Positions 17,669-26,618 of a stretch of 64,000 nucleotides of DNA are shown piece by piece (within the stretch, counting starts at the first letter, position 1; the number at the start of each line of letters is the position of its first letter). This DNA is from G963704535 sp963704535 (GTDB taxonomy: Bacteria > Chloroflexota > Chloroflexia > Chloroflexales > Roseiflexaceae), in assembly GCA_963704535.1 (NCBI GenBank), contig OY969916.1, forward strand, positions 5,394,001-5,458,000. Direction: 5' to 3'. Below the pieces are notes generated by a model that saw nothing but the letters and a program-made list of their open reading frames with translations, made no database searches and was not told where the DNA came from. The translations under genes were made by a program, and so were the position numbers.

Positions 17669-19366
17669 TCACGTTCCCAGCAACTCCTGCGCGTCGAGGA
17701 TGTGGTAACTATAACCCTGCTCGGCCAGGAACAACTGGCGGTTGTGGGCGAAATCCAGCTCTTGCGTGTCGCGGGTGACCAGCGTATAGAAGTGCGCCCG
17801 CCGGCCATCGGGCTTGGGGCGCAGAATGCGGCCGAGCCGCTGGGCCTCCTCCTGGCGCGAGCCGAAAGTCCCTGAGACCTGGACCAGCAGCTCGGCGTCG
17901 GGCAAGTCCAGCGCGAAGTTGCCGACCTTCGAGAGCACCAGCAGCGTCTCTTCACCCTGCCGGAATGCGTCGAACAGCCGCTCGCGCTCGCGCTGCGGAG
18001 TCTTGCCGGTGATCAGCGGCGCGGCCAGGTTATCGGCGATGTACTGGAGCTGCGCCAGGTACTGCCCGATCACCAGCGTCGGCGCGGCGGGGTGCGCCTC
18101 CAGGATCGCGCGCAGCAGCAGCAGCTTGCGCGGGTTCTCGGCGGCGATCCGGTACATCTCGCGCGGCTGGGCAGTGGCGTAGGCCATCCGCTGCTCGTCG
18201 GGCAGGCGCACGCGTACCTCGGTGCAGACGGCGGCGGCGATCCAGCCGCGCTGCTCCAGCTCGCGCCACGGGCGATCGTACTTCTTGGGGCCGATCAGCG
18301 AAAACACGTCGGCCTCGCGGCCGTCCTCGCGCACCAGCGTCGCCGTCAGGCCCAGCCGCCTGCGGGCCTGGATCGCGGCAGTGGCGCGGAACACCGGTGC
18401 CGGCAGCAGGTGGACCTCATCGTAGATAATCAGCCCCCAGTCGCGCTCGGCGAACAACTGGAGATGCGGAAACGCGCCGTCCTTCTCGGGGCGGTACGTC
18501 AGCATCTGGTAGGTCGAGAGGGTGATCGGCGCGATACCCTTGCGCTCGCCGGTGTACTCAGCGATCTGCTGCGCCGTCACGCCGGTCTTATCCAGCAGCT
18601 CGCGGCGCCACTGGCTGATCGAGGTGCGGTTGGTCGTCAGGATCAGCGTCGACTGGCCCACCAGCGCCATAGCCGCCATCCCGACCACGGTCTTGCCGGC
18701 GCCCGGCGGCAGCACGATCACTCCCGAGCCGCCGCGCACGTCGCCGCCGGCGAAGAACGCCTCGGCCGCATCGCGCTGGTAGTCGCGCACGTCAAAGCGG
18801 TCGCGCAGCAGCTCGATCGGGAACGCCTCGCCCTCGACGTAGCCGGCCAGGTCCTCGGCCGGCCAGCCGGCGCCCACCAGCGCCTGCTTGAGCAGCCCGC
18901 GGTTGGCCGGCGGCACGGCGTAGGCCAGCGGCCCGCGCGGGGCGCCCAGCAGCGGCGCGGTCTCGCCACGCCGCGCCAGCTCGACCAGCAGCGCGGCGGC
19001 CTGCGTCTGCCCGGCCGCCGCGTCGGCGACCAGCCGCAACTCGCCCTCCTCGACCGCCAGCCGCAGCCGCCCCCAGCGCCCGGCCAGCTCCTGGATATCG
19101 GTCACGACGTTGCCGGGCAGCGGGTACTTGGCGAAGGCGCCCAACCGCGCGACCATCTCGGCGGCGGGCAGGCCGGCGGCGGCGGCGCCCCAGAGCGAGA
19201 GCGGCGTGATCCGGTAGGTGTGGATATACTCCGGGCTCTTCTCCAGCTCGGCGAACGGCGCGATCGCCGCGCGGGCCTCGGCGAAGCGCGGGCTCTGCGT
19301 CTCCAGCAGCAGCGTGCGGTCGCTCTGGACGATCAACGGGTTGGCGGGATCGTAGGAGTGATTCAT
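17669..19366 (-). CDS. XPB/ERCC3-type DNA helicase
   Basis: 565 residues. An N-terminal XPB damage-recognition-like region (1-190) precedes a superfamily 2 helicase core: Walker A PPGAGKT (220-226), DEVH box (316-319), GLTATLVRED (motif III region), and a C-terminal RecA domain with QLQYIADNL, LLVLSKVGNFALDLPDAELLVQ and the motif VI QRLGRILRP. XPB unwinds DNA in repair or transcription-coupled processes; bacterial forms act alone or with a Bax1-like nuclease, which is not seen here. The start has no clear ribosome-binding site because AACAAAG repeats lie directly upstream. Confidence 0.93.
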   Translation of the reverse strand: MNHSYDPANPLIVQSDRTLLLETQSPRFAEARAAIAPFAELEKSPEYIHTYRITPLSLWGAAAAGLPAAEMVARLGAFAKYPLPGNVVTDIQELAGRWGRLRLAVEEGELRLVADAAAGQTQAAALLVELARRGETAPLLGAPRGPLAYAVPPANRGLLKQALVGAGWPAEDLAGYVEGEAFPIELLRDRFDVRDYQRDAAEAFFAGGDVRGGSGVIVLPPGAGKTVVGMAAMALVGQSTLILTTNRTSISQWRRELLDKTGVTAQQIAEYTGERKGIAPITLSTYQMLTYRPEKDGAFPHLQLFAERDWGLIIYDEVHLLPAPVFRATAAIQARRRLGLTATLVREDGREADVFSLIGPKKYDRPWRELEQRGWIAAAVCTEVRVRLPDEQRMAYATAQPREMYRIAAENPRKLLLLRAILEAHPAAPTLVIGQYLAQLQYIADNLAAPLITGKTPQRERERLFDAFRQGEETLLVLSKVGNFALDLPDAELLVQVSGTFGSRQEEAQRLGRILRPKPDGRRAHFYTLVTRDTQELDFAHNRQLFLAEQGYSYHILDAQELLGT

Positions 19367-19374
19367 AGGTCAGA

Positions 19375-19550
19375 ACAAAGAACAAAGAACAAAGAATAAA
19401 GAACAAAGAACCGAAACCTGTAGGGCAGGCCCTCCGTGGCCGCCCGGCCGAGAACAAAGAACCGAAACCTGTAGGGCAGGCCCTCCGTGGCCGCCCGGCC
19501 GAGAACAAAGAACCGAAACCTGTAGGGCCGGCCCTCCGTGGCCGGCCTCT
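19375..19550. repeat. AACAAAG heptamers and three copies of the dispersed GC repeat
   Basis: Three nearly identical 65-70 bp units, each AGAACAAAGAACCGAAACC plus TGTAGGGCAGGCCCTCCGTG and GGCCGCCCGGCC. They occupy the whole upstream region of the XPB gene. Confidence 0.9.
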
Positions 19551-19567
19551 GCGGCCACCACAACCAC

Positions 19568-20566
19568 CTACCGCGCCTGGCGGAACGACCGGCCCAGCGT
19601 CTCCCACACCAGCTCCGGGCGGGCCGAGGCGATCGACGATATATGCGCGCACCCGTCGTAGCCCCACGCGGCCACGTAGTCGGCACCGCCCGCCGCAGCC
19701 ACCTCGACGGCCGTGGCAACCTCCTCCTCACGCCCCTCGGGAACCTGGAACGCCTGCACCCAGATCTGCGACGGCTTGCCCAGAAACCGGCACAGCTCGA
19801 CCACGCGGGCCGTCTGCTGGCCGACGAACTCTTCGGGCGTCTGATTGGTGAAGAACCAGTACGGGTCGGTGCCGAAGATCTGCACGCCGGGCAGCGCGGC
19901 GGCTTCGCGCCAGGGCAGGCCGTCGCGATCATCCTCGGCGAAGGGCAGGAGGCACAGCGCATTGGTGCCGCCCTGCGCGACGACATAGCCGGTCATATCG
20001 GCCAGGAAGTCGAGCAGCCGCTCCTGGCGAAAGGCCCGCACGCCGGGCTCGAAGACGGTCGGCAGCTCCTCGCCGTAGCGCTGGCGGTAGAGGTACTGGC
20101 AGGCGGCGCAGCGGCACGACCATGCGTCGGCCGGGCCGGCGTACCAGGGAAACCAGTTCGTGATCGCGAAGTGCGGCTCGTCCCAGAACAGCACGTCGGC
20201 GCCGGTCGCCAGCGCGGCGTCGACCCAGACGCGCAGCGCGGCGCGGAACTCGGGCCAGTTCGGGCAGGCCGCCGGCACCGTCTCGCCGCTCGAAAGCACC
20301 TGCTGATGCTTCGGGAAACGTGCCGCGTAGTGCGAGAGCGCTTCGCCGCCAAACAGCCCGCCGAAGCCCCACGGATCGAGCCAAGCCTTGAGCCCGGCCG
20401 CCTGGGTGGCCCGCACGATCGCGCTCATCGTGCCGGCGTAATATTGCTGATCTTCCTCGCTGAAGGTATGGACGACGTAGGTGCAGCCGTGCTCGACGAT
20501 GTCGGCCAGATCGGCCTCGACGTGGCGCAGGATACGATTACCGAAGTATGAGACGCCGGTTTCCAT
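19568..20566 (-). CDS. Putative glycoside-hydrolase-like barrel protein, function unknown
   Basis: 332 residues. The pattern of alternating strands and helices (VSYFGNRIL, LKAWLDPWGFGG, ADVLFWDEPHF, IWVQAFQVPEG, ADYVAAWGYDGC) suggests a TIM barrel. FWDEPHF at about residue 146 ends a central strand and could hold a catalytic Asp/Glu pair. CRCAACQYLYRQRYG resembles the cysteine-containing segment seen in uncharacterised hydrolases. No signal peptide, so likely cytoplasmic. I cannot assign a substrate. GAGGAG lies upstream of the start. Co-oriented with XPB but separated by repeats. Confidence 0.6.
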   Translation of the reverse strand: METGVSYFGNRILRHVEADLADIVEHGCTYVVHTFSEEDQQYYAGTMSAIVRATQAAGLKAWLDPWGFGGLFGGEALSHYAARFPKHQQVLSSGETVPAACPNWPEFRAALRVWVDAALATGADVLFWDEPHFAITNWFPWYAGPADAWSCRCAACQYLYRQRYGEELPTVFEPGVRAFRQERLLDFLADMTGYVVAQGGTNALCLLPFAEDDRDGLPWREAAALPGVQIFGTDPYWFFTNQTPEEFVGQQTARVVELCRFLGKPSQIWVQAFQVPEGREEEVATAVEVAAAGGADYVAAWGYDGCAHISSIASARPELVWETLGRSFRQAR

Positions 20567-20585
20567 TGCTTCGCTCTGCTCCTCT

Positions 20586-20717
20586 AAACAGCGGTGGAAA
20601 AGGGTTCTTGAGGGGCGGTCCCCTCAAACTCCCCTTTCAAACAGTCTCGAAACATATGAGTGGTGGAAAAGGGTTCTTGAGGGGCCGCCCCCTCAAACTC
20701 CCCCTTTCAACATATGA
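20586..20717. repeat. Two tandem hairpin units, MITE family B
   Basis: Each unit has GTGGAAAAGGGTTCTTGAGG, a G-run/C-run palindrome and ACTCCCCTTTCAA; the units are about 69 bp apart and separated by CATATGAGTG. Confidence 0.8.
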
Positions 20718-20743
20718 GTGAGGTATTGTAACCGCAATCCCGC

Positions 20744-21541
20744 TCACTCGGGCGGTGTACCCAGCAATGCCCGCATCCAGGCCGCATCCGTTTCCGCGAG
20801 CGGCGGTGGCGCCGGCGGCTGGGTGTAGTCCACCGATAGCTCATACGCCGCCTCGTCATAGATCGTTGTCAGGACGGCAGAAAGCTCCAGGCGTGCATCT
20901 GGGTCGGGCGCCCGCAGGGGAACCGGGACGGCGGGGAGCGGGTCCCGCAGCCCGATCGGCCAGACCTCGATCCGGCCGCCCCCGGCGCGGGTGAGCGTGA
21001 CCAAGTAAGGGACACCCGATAGGCGCGGGTGGGCCAGCGGGCGCACTCCACGTCGCAGCAGGTCAATTTCAAGCAGATGAATCCCCGCATCGTAGAGGCG
21101 CTGCTGCTTCCTGCGGTACTGGGTGAGTCCCGGCTCACGCTTGTTCACCGGCGAAATAATCTCGATACAGGTGATCAGCTCGTTCAGCCCAGCGTCGCGG
21201 ATCTCAACAGTAGCTAGGCGCAACTCAACCGAACCCAGGCGCGGCAGAGTGAGCGGCGCGACAATCGCCTGGGCCGAATCAACGCTATACTCCTCGGCGG
21301 TCTCGCGCACGCCGGCAGCGCCACCCTGCTCGACCTTCACGACCTCGACATCTGGGTACATAATGCCGATCTCGACTTCCGGCGACCGATCCTCCACGAT
21401 CGAGATCTCCAGGCGCGCGACATAGCGCGGCTTCAAACGTGCAGTGAGCCGCCGGCTGATCTCGGTGGCCAGCCTGTGATGCACATCGGGCCACAGGTAG
21501 CCCTCAAGGTAAGGGTCCATGCCTGGAAAGGGCGATGGCAT
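20744..21541 (-). CDS. DUF4058 family protein
   Basis: 265 residues beginning MPSPFPGMDPYLEGYLWPDV, the family hallmark; the middle contains CIEIISPVNKREPGLTQYRR, which resembles a nuclease-like core (E...K) and is well conserved in the family. Its role is unknown; DUF4058 genes are abundant in Chloroflexi and Cyanobacteria. Start supported by AGGAGCACGCT. It overlaps the end of the small upstream gene by 38 bp, so the two are probably one operon. Confidence 0.85.
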   Translation of the reverse strand: MPSPFPGMDPYLEGYLWPDVHHRLATEISRRLTARLKPRYVARLEISIVEDRSPEVEIGIMYPDVEVVKVEQGGAAGVRETAEEYSVDSAQAIVAPLTLPRLGSVELRLATVEIRDAGLNELITCIEIISPVNKREPGLTQYRRKQQRLYDAGIHLLEIDLLRRGVRPLAHPRLSGVPYLVTLTRAGGGRIEVWPIGLRDPLPAVPVPLRAPDPDARLELSAVLTTIYDEAAYELSVDYTQPPAPPPLAETDAAWMRALLGTPPE

Positions 21542-21749
21542 AGCGTGCTCCTGTTGCTCCTAGTACAGCTTGGCGTAAGTCGGCCCACAGTTTCTCATCA
21601 CAAAGCTCGCGAAGAGACGAAGCTCGCGAAGGCTCGATAGCCAAGACAACGTCGGCCATACTCTCATCGGCAATGACGCTGGCTGGGACAGTGCGAATCC
21701 AGCCGCAATGGCGGCACTTGATCTTGCGATCCTGCGTCTGAGCTGCCAT
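21504..21749 (-). CDS. Small CxxC protein upstream of DUF4058
   Basis: 81 codons from the ATG at 21749, chosen because GGAGG lies five bases upstream; a longer reading frame would start inside the neighbouring insertion sequence. MAAQTQDRKIKCRHCGWIRT contains one CxxC knuckle, too little for a full zinc finger unless it dimerises. The rest is helical with acidic residues. Function unknown. It overlaps the DUF4058 start and its own promoter region has been interrupted by the IS at 21812. Confidence 0.6.
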   Translation of the reverse strand: MAAQTQDRKIKCRHCGWIRTVPASVIADESMADVVLAIEPSRASSLRELCDEKLWADLRQAVLGATGARYAIALSRHGPLP

Positions 21750-21811
21750 CGGCGCCTCCAGGCTCTCTATGCGGAAAGTCGGCACTTCCGCCGGTGCGTT
21801 TCGTTCAAGAA

Positions 21812-23363
21812 CGTATACTTGGACTTTTGACAAATAGGAGGAACTGTGCCAACAAGGGGGCATGATAAATACAAACACATGCACCACAGCGTTGGTACAG
21901 TTCCGGGACAGACTATACCAGAACTTTACCAATCGAGCCGACACCTTGATGGAATTGGTCGATGCCCTCTGTAGTACTGGCAGCGCGCGCTCGGTAGTCG
22001 AGTACAGCCTAGCGCCCTGTTTTCGCCGCTCCTATTCTACGCTGTATAAGGCGCTTGCCGAGTGGAAGTGGGACGAAAGGCATCTGGCACGCTTGCTCTC
22101 CCCGTTCCTGCCTCGTCCTTCCCTCTGCTCCTTTTGGTTACTGGGCGTCGACGTCACTCCACAACCGCGCCCCTTCGCCCTGACCTTACCCGATCGCTCT
22201 ATGGTCTATCAGCCCAATCCCATCGCCAGCAATATCCCAGTCACGATTGGGCACCAGTACTCCACCCTGGCGCTGCTGCCCGAAGCTCAAGCGCACCTCT
22301 CGTCCTCCTGGGTAGTGCCGCTCTCTACCGCGCGCGTCAGCACGAGTGACGACAAGGAGGATGTGGGAGCAGCCCAGATTGACGCTTTACTGCTTGACGA
22401 AACACTGCCCTTTCACGACCAGCTATGTGTCGAGGTCGCCGACAGCAAGTATAGTAAGCCAGCCTACTTGCACGCCCATCGGAAGCACACCAATCTGGTC
22501 ACGCTGGTGCGCGTAGCCTCCAATCGCACCTTCTATCGAATGGCCGAAAGCGCGGCGCAAGCATCAGGTGCAGGGCACCCGACCTGATACGGCGCGCGCT
22601 TCGCGCTTGGCGACCCCTCCACTTGGCCGCCCTGCGACGTTGAGAGCATCACTGAGCATGTCAGTCGGCGTGGCAAGCGCTACCGGGTCTCGATCCAGCT
22701 TTGGCACAACTACTTGATGCGTGGTCAGCGCAAGCCCAAAGAGCTGCCGATGCAGCGCTATCCCTTTACACTCGTTCGGATTGTGTTCTACGACCAGGAA
22801 GGCAAACAAGCCTTCCGCCGTCCACTGTGGCTGATTGTGGTCGGAGAGCGGCGTGACGAACTCAACGCCTTGGAGATCCATCACGCCTATGCCCGGCGCT
22901 ATGACTTGGAACACTTCTTCCGCTTTGGCAAACAGCAGCTGTTGCTGGCTGACTTTCAGACCCCCGAGACACAGCGGGAAGAAACGTGGTGGCAACTGGC
23001 ACATATCGCGTATGCGCAACTGTGGCTGGCGCGCGAGGCGGCGCAGGTGCTGCCACGACCTTGGGAACGCAATCTGGCGGCGATACGGAGCGGGCAGATC
23101 TCGCCCAGCTTGGTGCAGCGCGACTTTGAGAGGATTATTCGCCAGATTGGGACGCCAGCCCAGCCACCCAAACGGCGTGGTATTTCGGCAGGACGGCGAT
23201 TGGGCACGCGCTTGCCCCCGCGACCGCGTCAAAAAGTGGTGGTCAAGGGCCACCAGCAGGCTCAAGCGCCCTGAAATCGGCGCGATTGTTCAACTGGAAA
23301 GGTACGTCTGATGGCTCTACTGGTGTCGAGCTCGTTTCATAATGTCAAAAGTCCAAGTATACG
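21812..23363 (+). mobile_element. IS4-type insertion sequence with 21-bp perfect inverted ends
   Basis: CGTATACTTGGACTTTTGAC... at 21812-21832 matches, inverted, 23343-23363 over 21 bp. The 1552-bp element holds one transposase gene, interrupted by a stop codon. I see no clear target-site duplication. Confidence 0.9.
21862..23274 (+). pseudogene. IS4-family transposase with in-frame TGA
   Basis: Reading from 21862 the frame stops at TGA 22585-22587 but continues in the same frame as GARFALGDPSTWPPCDVESI... to 23274, about 470 residues in all. DDE features: first Asp in LLGVDVTPQPRPFA (about 94), second in VADSKYSKPAYL (about 195), and the YREK signature Y-x2-R-x3-E-x6-K in AYARRYDLEHFFRFGK. 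A single CGA-to-TGA type change would explain the stop, so the copy is probably inactive unless read through. Confidence 0.85.
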
Positions 23364-23391
23364 CAGCCGGTCTTTTACGGTTGCAATGCCT

Positions 23392-23650
23392 CCCTGCCAA
23401 ACCTTCCCTCACGCCATGCGGAGCTTCCCTCATGCCATGCGGGGCTTCCCTCACGCCATGCGGAGCTTCCCTCACGCCATGCGGAGCTTCCCTCACGCCA
23501 TGCGGAGCTTCCCTCACGCCATGCGGAGCTTCCCTCACGCCATGCGGAGCTTCCCTCACGCCATGCGGAGCTTCTGCAGAGCGTGCAGAGCTTCCCTCAC
23601 GCCATGCGGAGCTTCCGTCACCGCATGCAGAGCTTCCGTCACACCGCGCG
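23392..23650. repeat. 21-bp tandem repeat array
   Basis: About eleven copies of CTTCCCTCACGCCATGCGGAG, partly degenerate at the right. On the minus strand it translates as seven-residue repeats (EAPHGVR) and forms the C-terminus of the GH35-like protein. Confidence 0.9.
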
Positions 23651-26198
23651 GCGGTGCATGCATCGTGTGCTCGGCGGCGTCGAGCGCGCCGGCCAGATGC
23701 TCGAAGCGGCACCGGGCCAGTGCCAGCGCCAGCGCCGCCAACGCCGGCGCGCAGGCGGCATCGGCCGAGCGCCAGGCCGCCCTGTAGTCCTCCAACGAGT
23801 ACTCGGTCGCGGCCAGCGCATCAAGCTCGCGCGCAACTGCGGCGAAGACCTCGGCCGCGCTCGCACATGCCGCGCGCGCCTGGACGAGCGCGCCCTCGCC
23901 GCCGGGTTGATCGGGAACTGGCAGTGCGGCCAACTCGGCGGCGCGCTCAAGCGCCGCAGCCCACCCGACCAGCAGCGTGGAAAGGTGCTCGCGCAGGGCC
24001 GGCGGCGCTGCCGCTTCCGCCAACACCACATACATATCGGTCTGGCCCTGCTCATCCTCGGCGACGTAGGGCACGGCCAGGTGGGCCGCCTCGACCTGGA
24101 ACATCGCCGGCAGCAACTCGCCGCTCAACAGCAGACGGTAGGCGGCCAGGTTGCCCCACCCCTGGGCGCGCCGCACCTGGAAGCGCCCGCTCTGCGACGC
24201 CGAGAGCAGCAGCCCGGCCCCACATGGCACGACGACCCCCGCGCCGCCGCTGAAGACCACACTGGAGCGCATCCCACGCACCAGCCAGCTCCCCTCGGCA
24301 CCATCGCCGCCCAGCGCCGCCCCGAGCACATCGTCGTCGCGCAGCATCACCACCCCGACCCGCCGCCCGCCGATGGCGACATGCAGATGTTGAACCGCGC
24401 CGTCCGGCCCGCGATAGGCCAGCGTACCACTATACTGGGCCGGGCGTCGGTTAAAAATAAACAGATAGATAGAGTCAGCACCGTAGCGCATGCCCACGTC
24501 CACATCGGGGCCATCGGCCCAGGCGTAGCGGGCGGTGGCGCCGCGCTCCTCGGCCAGCCCGGCCAGCCGCGCGCCGTCCACATCCTCCGGCAGCCGCAGC
24601 GGCACTGAGGGGGTGACAAGGTGAGGGGGTGACAAGGTGACACGCACCCCTTCACCTTGTCGCCTTGTCACCTTGTCACCTTGTCGAGGGGGCTCGGCGT
24701 CGTCGAGGATCGTGCAGGGCGCCAGGTGCTCGTCGTAGCGCGTGCGGGCGTCGCCCACCAGCGCCACGCGGGGACAGCGCGCCAGCTTCTCCTGCGTCGC
24801 GCGGGCCAGCACCGCAGCGGCGGGCACGACTACCAGCGCGTAGCGCTCCAGCTCGTCAGGCGTGGCGGCGTCGAGATCGAGCACGTCGAAGGCCACGCCG
24901 GCGTGCCTGAGCCGCTCGGCCAGCGCCCGCGAGCGCGCCGCCTGATCGCAGCCGGCCAGCGCCTCCGGGGGCAGGGCGTCCGCGCCGCGCCGGCCCACCC
25001 GCTCCGGCGTGGGCGCGTAGCCCAGCGCGATGGCCGCAGGGACGACGGCGCAGGCGAAGTCGGCGCCGGCGGCGCCAAGCAGCGCGAAGAACAGCCGCGC
25101 GTTCCAGAAGCGCGGCGGCACGCTGCCATCCGACCGGACCAGCGCGTTGATCGCCCAGCTCGGCGCGGCGACCGCCGGATGATCGGGCGCGGTCGGTGGC
25201 CCGGCATAGACGTTAAAGCCAGCGGCGCCGCCCAGGAATGGCGCGGCAAACACATGATCGTGCGGCGCGCCGATCGCCGAGATAAAGGCCGGGTAGGTCG
25301 AGTTGAACTGCCTGAGCAACCGGATGCGCCAACAACTAGAAGAGAACCGCTCCTCGAACGCACCCGCTTCTAGGGGCTCAGGACCAGCCTCGGCATAGGC
25401 GTTGTAGCCGGCCCAGCCGGCCGCCCGTGCCAGATCGGCGATCCCCTCCGCGTCCTCCCACAGCGCGCCCGGCAAATCATGACATAGTGGCACGATCCAG
25501 CCATCCTCGCGCAGCCACGCCATCACCAGCGCGACAGCCCTGATGGAGGATGGAGGATGGCCCTCGTCAGCGGTCGACGGTTGCCCCTCGTCAGCGGTCG
25601 ACGGTCGCCCCTCTTCGGTGGTCGATTCTTTGTTCTTTGTTCTTTGTTCTTTGTTCTTTGTAGTCGGTGGTCGGTGGTCGAGCCCGACATCAGGTTGGAG
25701 TGCTACAACTGGACCAGCGGGAGATTGGAGCGGCAGCGCCGCGCCGGAGAAGGCGCTGATCCAGCGGCGCGCCTCCTCCAGGTAGCGTGGGTGCAGGAGG
25801 CTGGGGCGGGGAAGATCGTCGGCGGGGTGGCGCCACACCTGGCCGTCAGGTTGCCGCGCGTGGATCTCCGGCTGCTCGTAGAGCAGCCAGGGCGGCACAC
25901 CGCCGGCCAGCAGCCCAGCACCGGCGATCGGGCCGGGCTTGAGCATCACCTGAAACCCCATCCGCCCGCACAGACGCACAAAGCCGGCCAGGTCACGCTG
26001 TGGATGCGTGCGGCCGTCGAGATCGAGCGTGTCGCGGCGCGGGACATGCCAGGACCACGGCACGCAGGTCGCGATTGTGTTGGCGCCAAGCTGGCGCATC
26101 CGCGCCAGCATCAGCTCCCAATCATCGCGCGGGACGCGGAAATAGTGCAACTCCGCCGACAGCAGCGGCCGATCGGCGAGTGGATGGGCAGGAGACAT
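23556..26198 (-). CDS. GH35-like (beta-galactosidase-type) protein with repeat insertions
   Basis: 880 residues. The N-terminus (SAELHYFRVPRDDWELMLAR, GANTIATCVPWSWHVPR, LDGRTHPQRDLAGFVRLC, LKPGPI) matches the GH35 barrel. The expected acid/base motif (QxENEYG) reads VVALQPDVGL and runs directly into an insertion of about 50 residues made of repeats (25541-25690, KNKEQRTKNKE and STADEGQPSTADEG). A second repeat insertion (24607-24690) lies near residue 520. The C-terminus ends in translated 21-bp repeats. Either a degenerate enzyme or a related non-catalytic protein; no signal peptide is evident. Start codon has a weak ribosome-binding site. Confidence 0.75.
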   Translation of the reverse strand: MSPAHPLADRPLLSAELHYFRVPRDDWELMLARMRQLGANTIATCVPWSWHVPRRDTLDLDGRTHPQRDLAGFVRLCGRMGFQVMLKPGPIAGAGLLAGGVPPWLLYEQPEIHARQPDGQVWRHPADDLPRPSLLHPRYLEEARRWISAFSGAALPLQSPAGPVVALQPDVGLDHRPPTTKNKEQRTKNKESTTEEGRPSTADEGQPSTADEGHPPSSIRAVALVMAWLREDGWIVPLCHDLPGALWEDAEGIADLARAAGWAGYNAYAEAGPEPLEAGAFEERFSSSCWRIRLLRQFNSTYPAFISAIGAPHDHVFAAPFLGGAAGFNVYAGPPTAPDHPAVAAPSWAINALVRSDGSVPPRFWNARLFFALLGAAGADFACAVVPAAIALGYAPTPERVGRRGADALPPEALAGCDQAARSRALAERLRHAGVAFDVLDLDAATPDELERYALVVVPAAAVLARATQEKLARCPRVALVGDARTRYDEHLAPCTILDDAEPPRQGDKVTRRQGEGVRVTLSPPHLVTPSVPLRLPEDVDGARLAGLAEERGATARYAWADGPDVDVGMRYGADSIYLFIFNRRPAQYSGTLAYRGPDGAVQHLHVAIGGRRVGVVMLRDDDVLGAALGGDGAEGSWLVRGMRSSVVFSGGAGVVVPCGAGLLLSASQSGRFQVRRAQGWGNLAAYRLLLSGELLPAMFQVEAAHLAVPYVAEDEQGQTDMYVVLAEAAAPPALREHLSTLLVGWAAALERAAELAALPVPDQPGGEGALVQARAACASAAEVFAAVARELDALAATEYSLEDYRAAWRSADAACAPALAALALALARCRFEHLAGALDAAEHTMHAPPRGVTEALHAVTEAPHGVREALHALQKLRMA
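24607..24690. repeat. GGTGACAA/TTGTCACC repeat block inside the GH35-like gene
   Basis: GGGGGTGACAAGGTGAG units followed by inverted CCTTGTCACCTTGTCACC units, able to fold into a hairpin; the protein frame stays open. Confidence 0.85.
25541..25690. repeat. Mixed repeat block at the predicted active site of the GH35-like gene
   Basis: GGAGGAT heptamers, two copies of CCCTCGTCAGCGGTCGACGG-type units, five TTTGTTC heptamers, then GGTGGTC heptamers, all in frame. Confidence 0.85.
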
Positions 26199-26277
26199 AG
26201 CGATTTACCGGCGTACAACCTCAGTTTTCGCACACAGAAGAATAGCACACTTACGAGCAGCGTGAAGAGCGGGTCTC

Positions 26278-26549
26278 ATAGAGCATTCCTACCGGAGGTA
26301 AAAGGGGGTGTGGGAAGCCCCCACAGAAAAGCCCACCCACGTTCCAAATGATGAGGTAAAAGGGGGTGTGGGGGAAGCCCCCACAGAAAAGCCCAACCCA
26401 CGTTCCAAATGATGAGGTAAAAGGGGGTGTGGGGGAAGCCCCCACAGAAAAGCTCAATCCACGTTCCAAATGATGCGGTAAAAGGGGGTGTGGGGGAAGC
26501 CCCCACAGAAAAGCTCACCCACGTTCCAAATGATGTAGGAATGCTCTAT
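26278..26549. mobile_element. MITE family C, internally amplified
   Basis: ATAGAGCATTCCTA at 26278-26291 and its exact inverse at 26536-26549. Inside are four copies of a 58-61 bp unit containing GTGTGGGGGAAGCCCCCACA. It fills the gap between divergent GH35-like and phosphohexomutase genes. Confidence 0.9.
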
Positions 26550-26618
26550 ACATCGGAGATGGCAAATATCGGTATAATGTCCGGGACATTGCGCGGCCAT
26601 GCCTACGAAGGAGGAACC

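Noticed and set aside
17463..17875. Proline/arginine-rich ORFs (WPPALRGRPPSV type)
   Set aside because: They are translations of tandem DNA repeats, not conserved proteins.
18092..19399. Long plus-strand ORF opposite XPB
   Set aside because: Typical GC-rich antisense shadow frame, rich in Arg, Gln and His, with no domain.
23392..23580. Possible CRISPR-like array of evenly spaced repeats
   Set aside because: Units are directly adjacent 21-bp tandems without unique spacers, and no cas genes are near.
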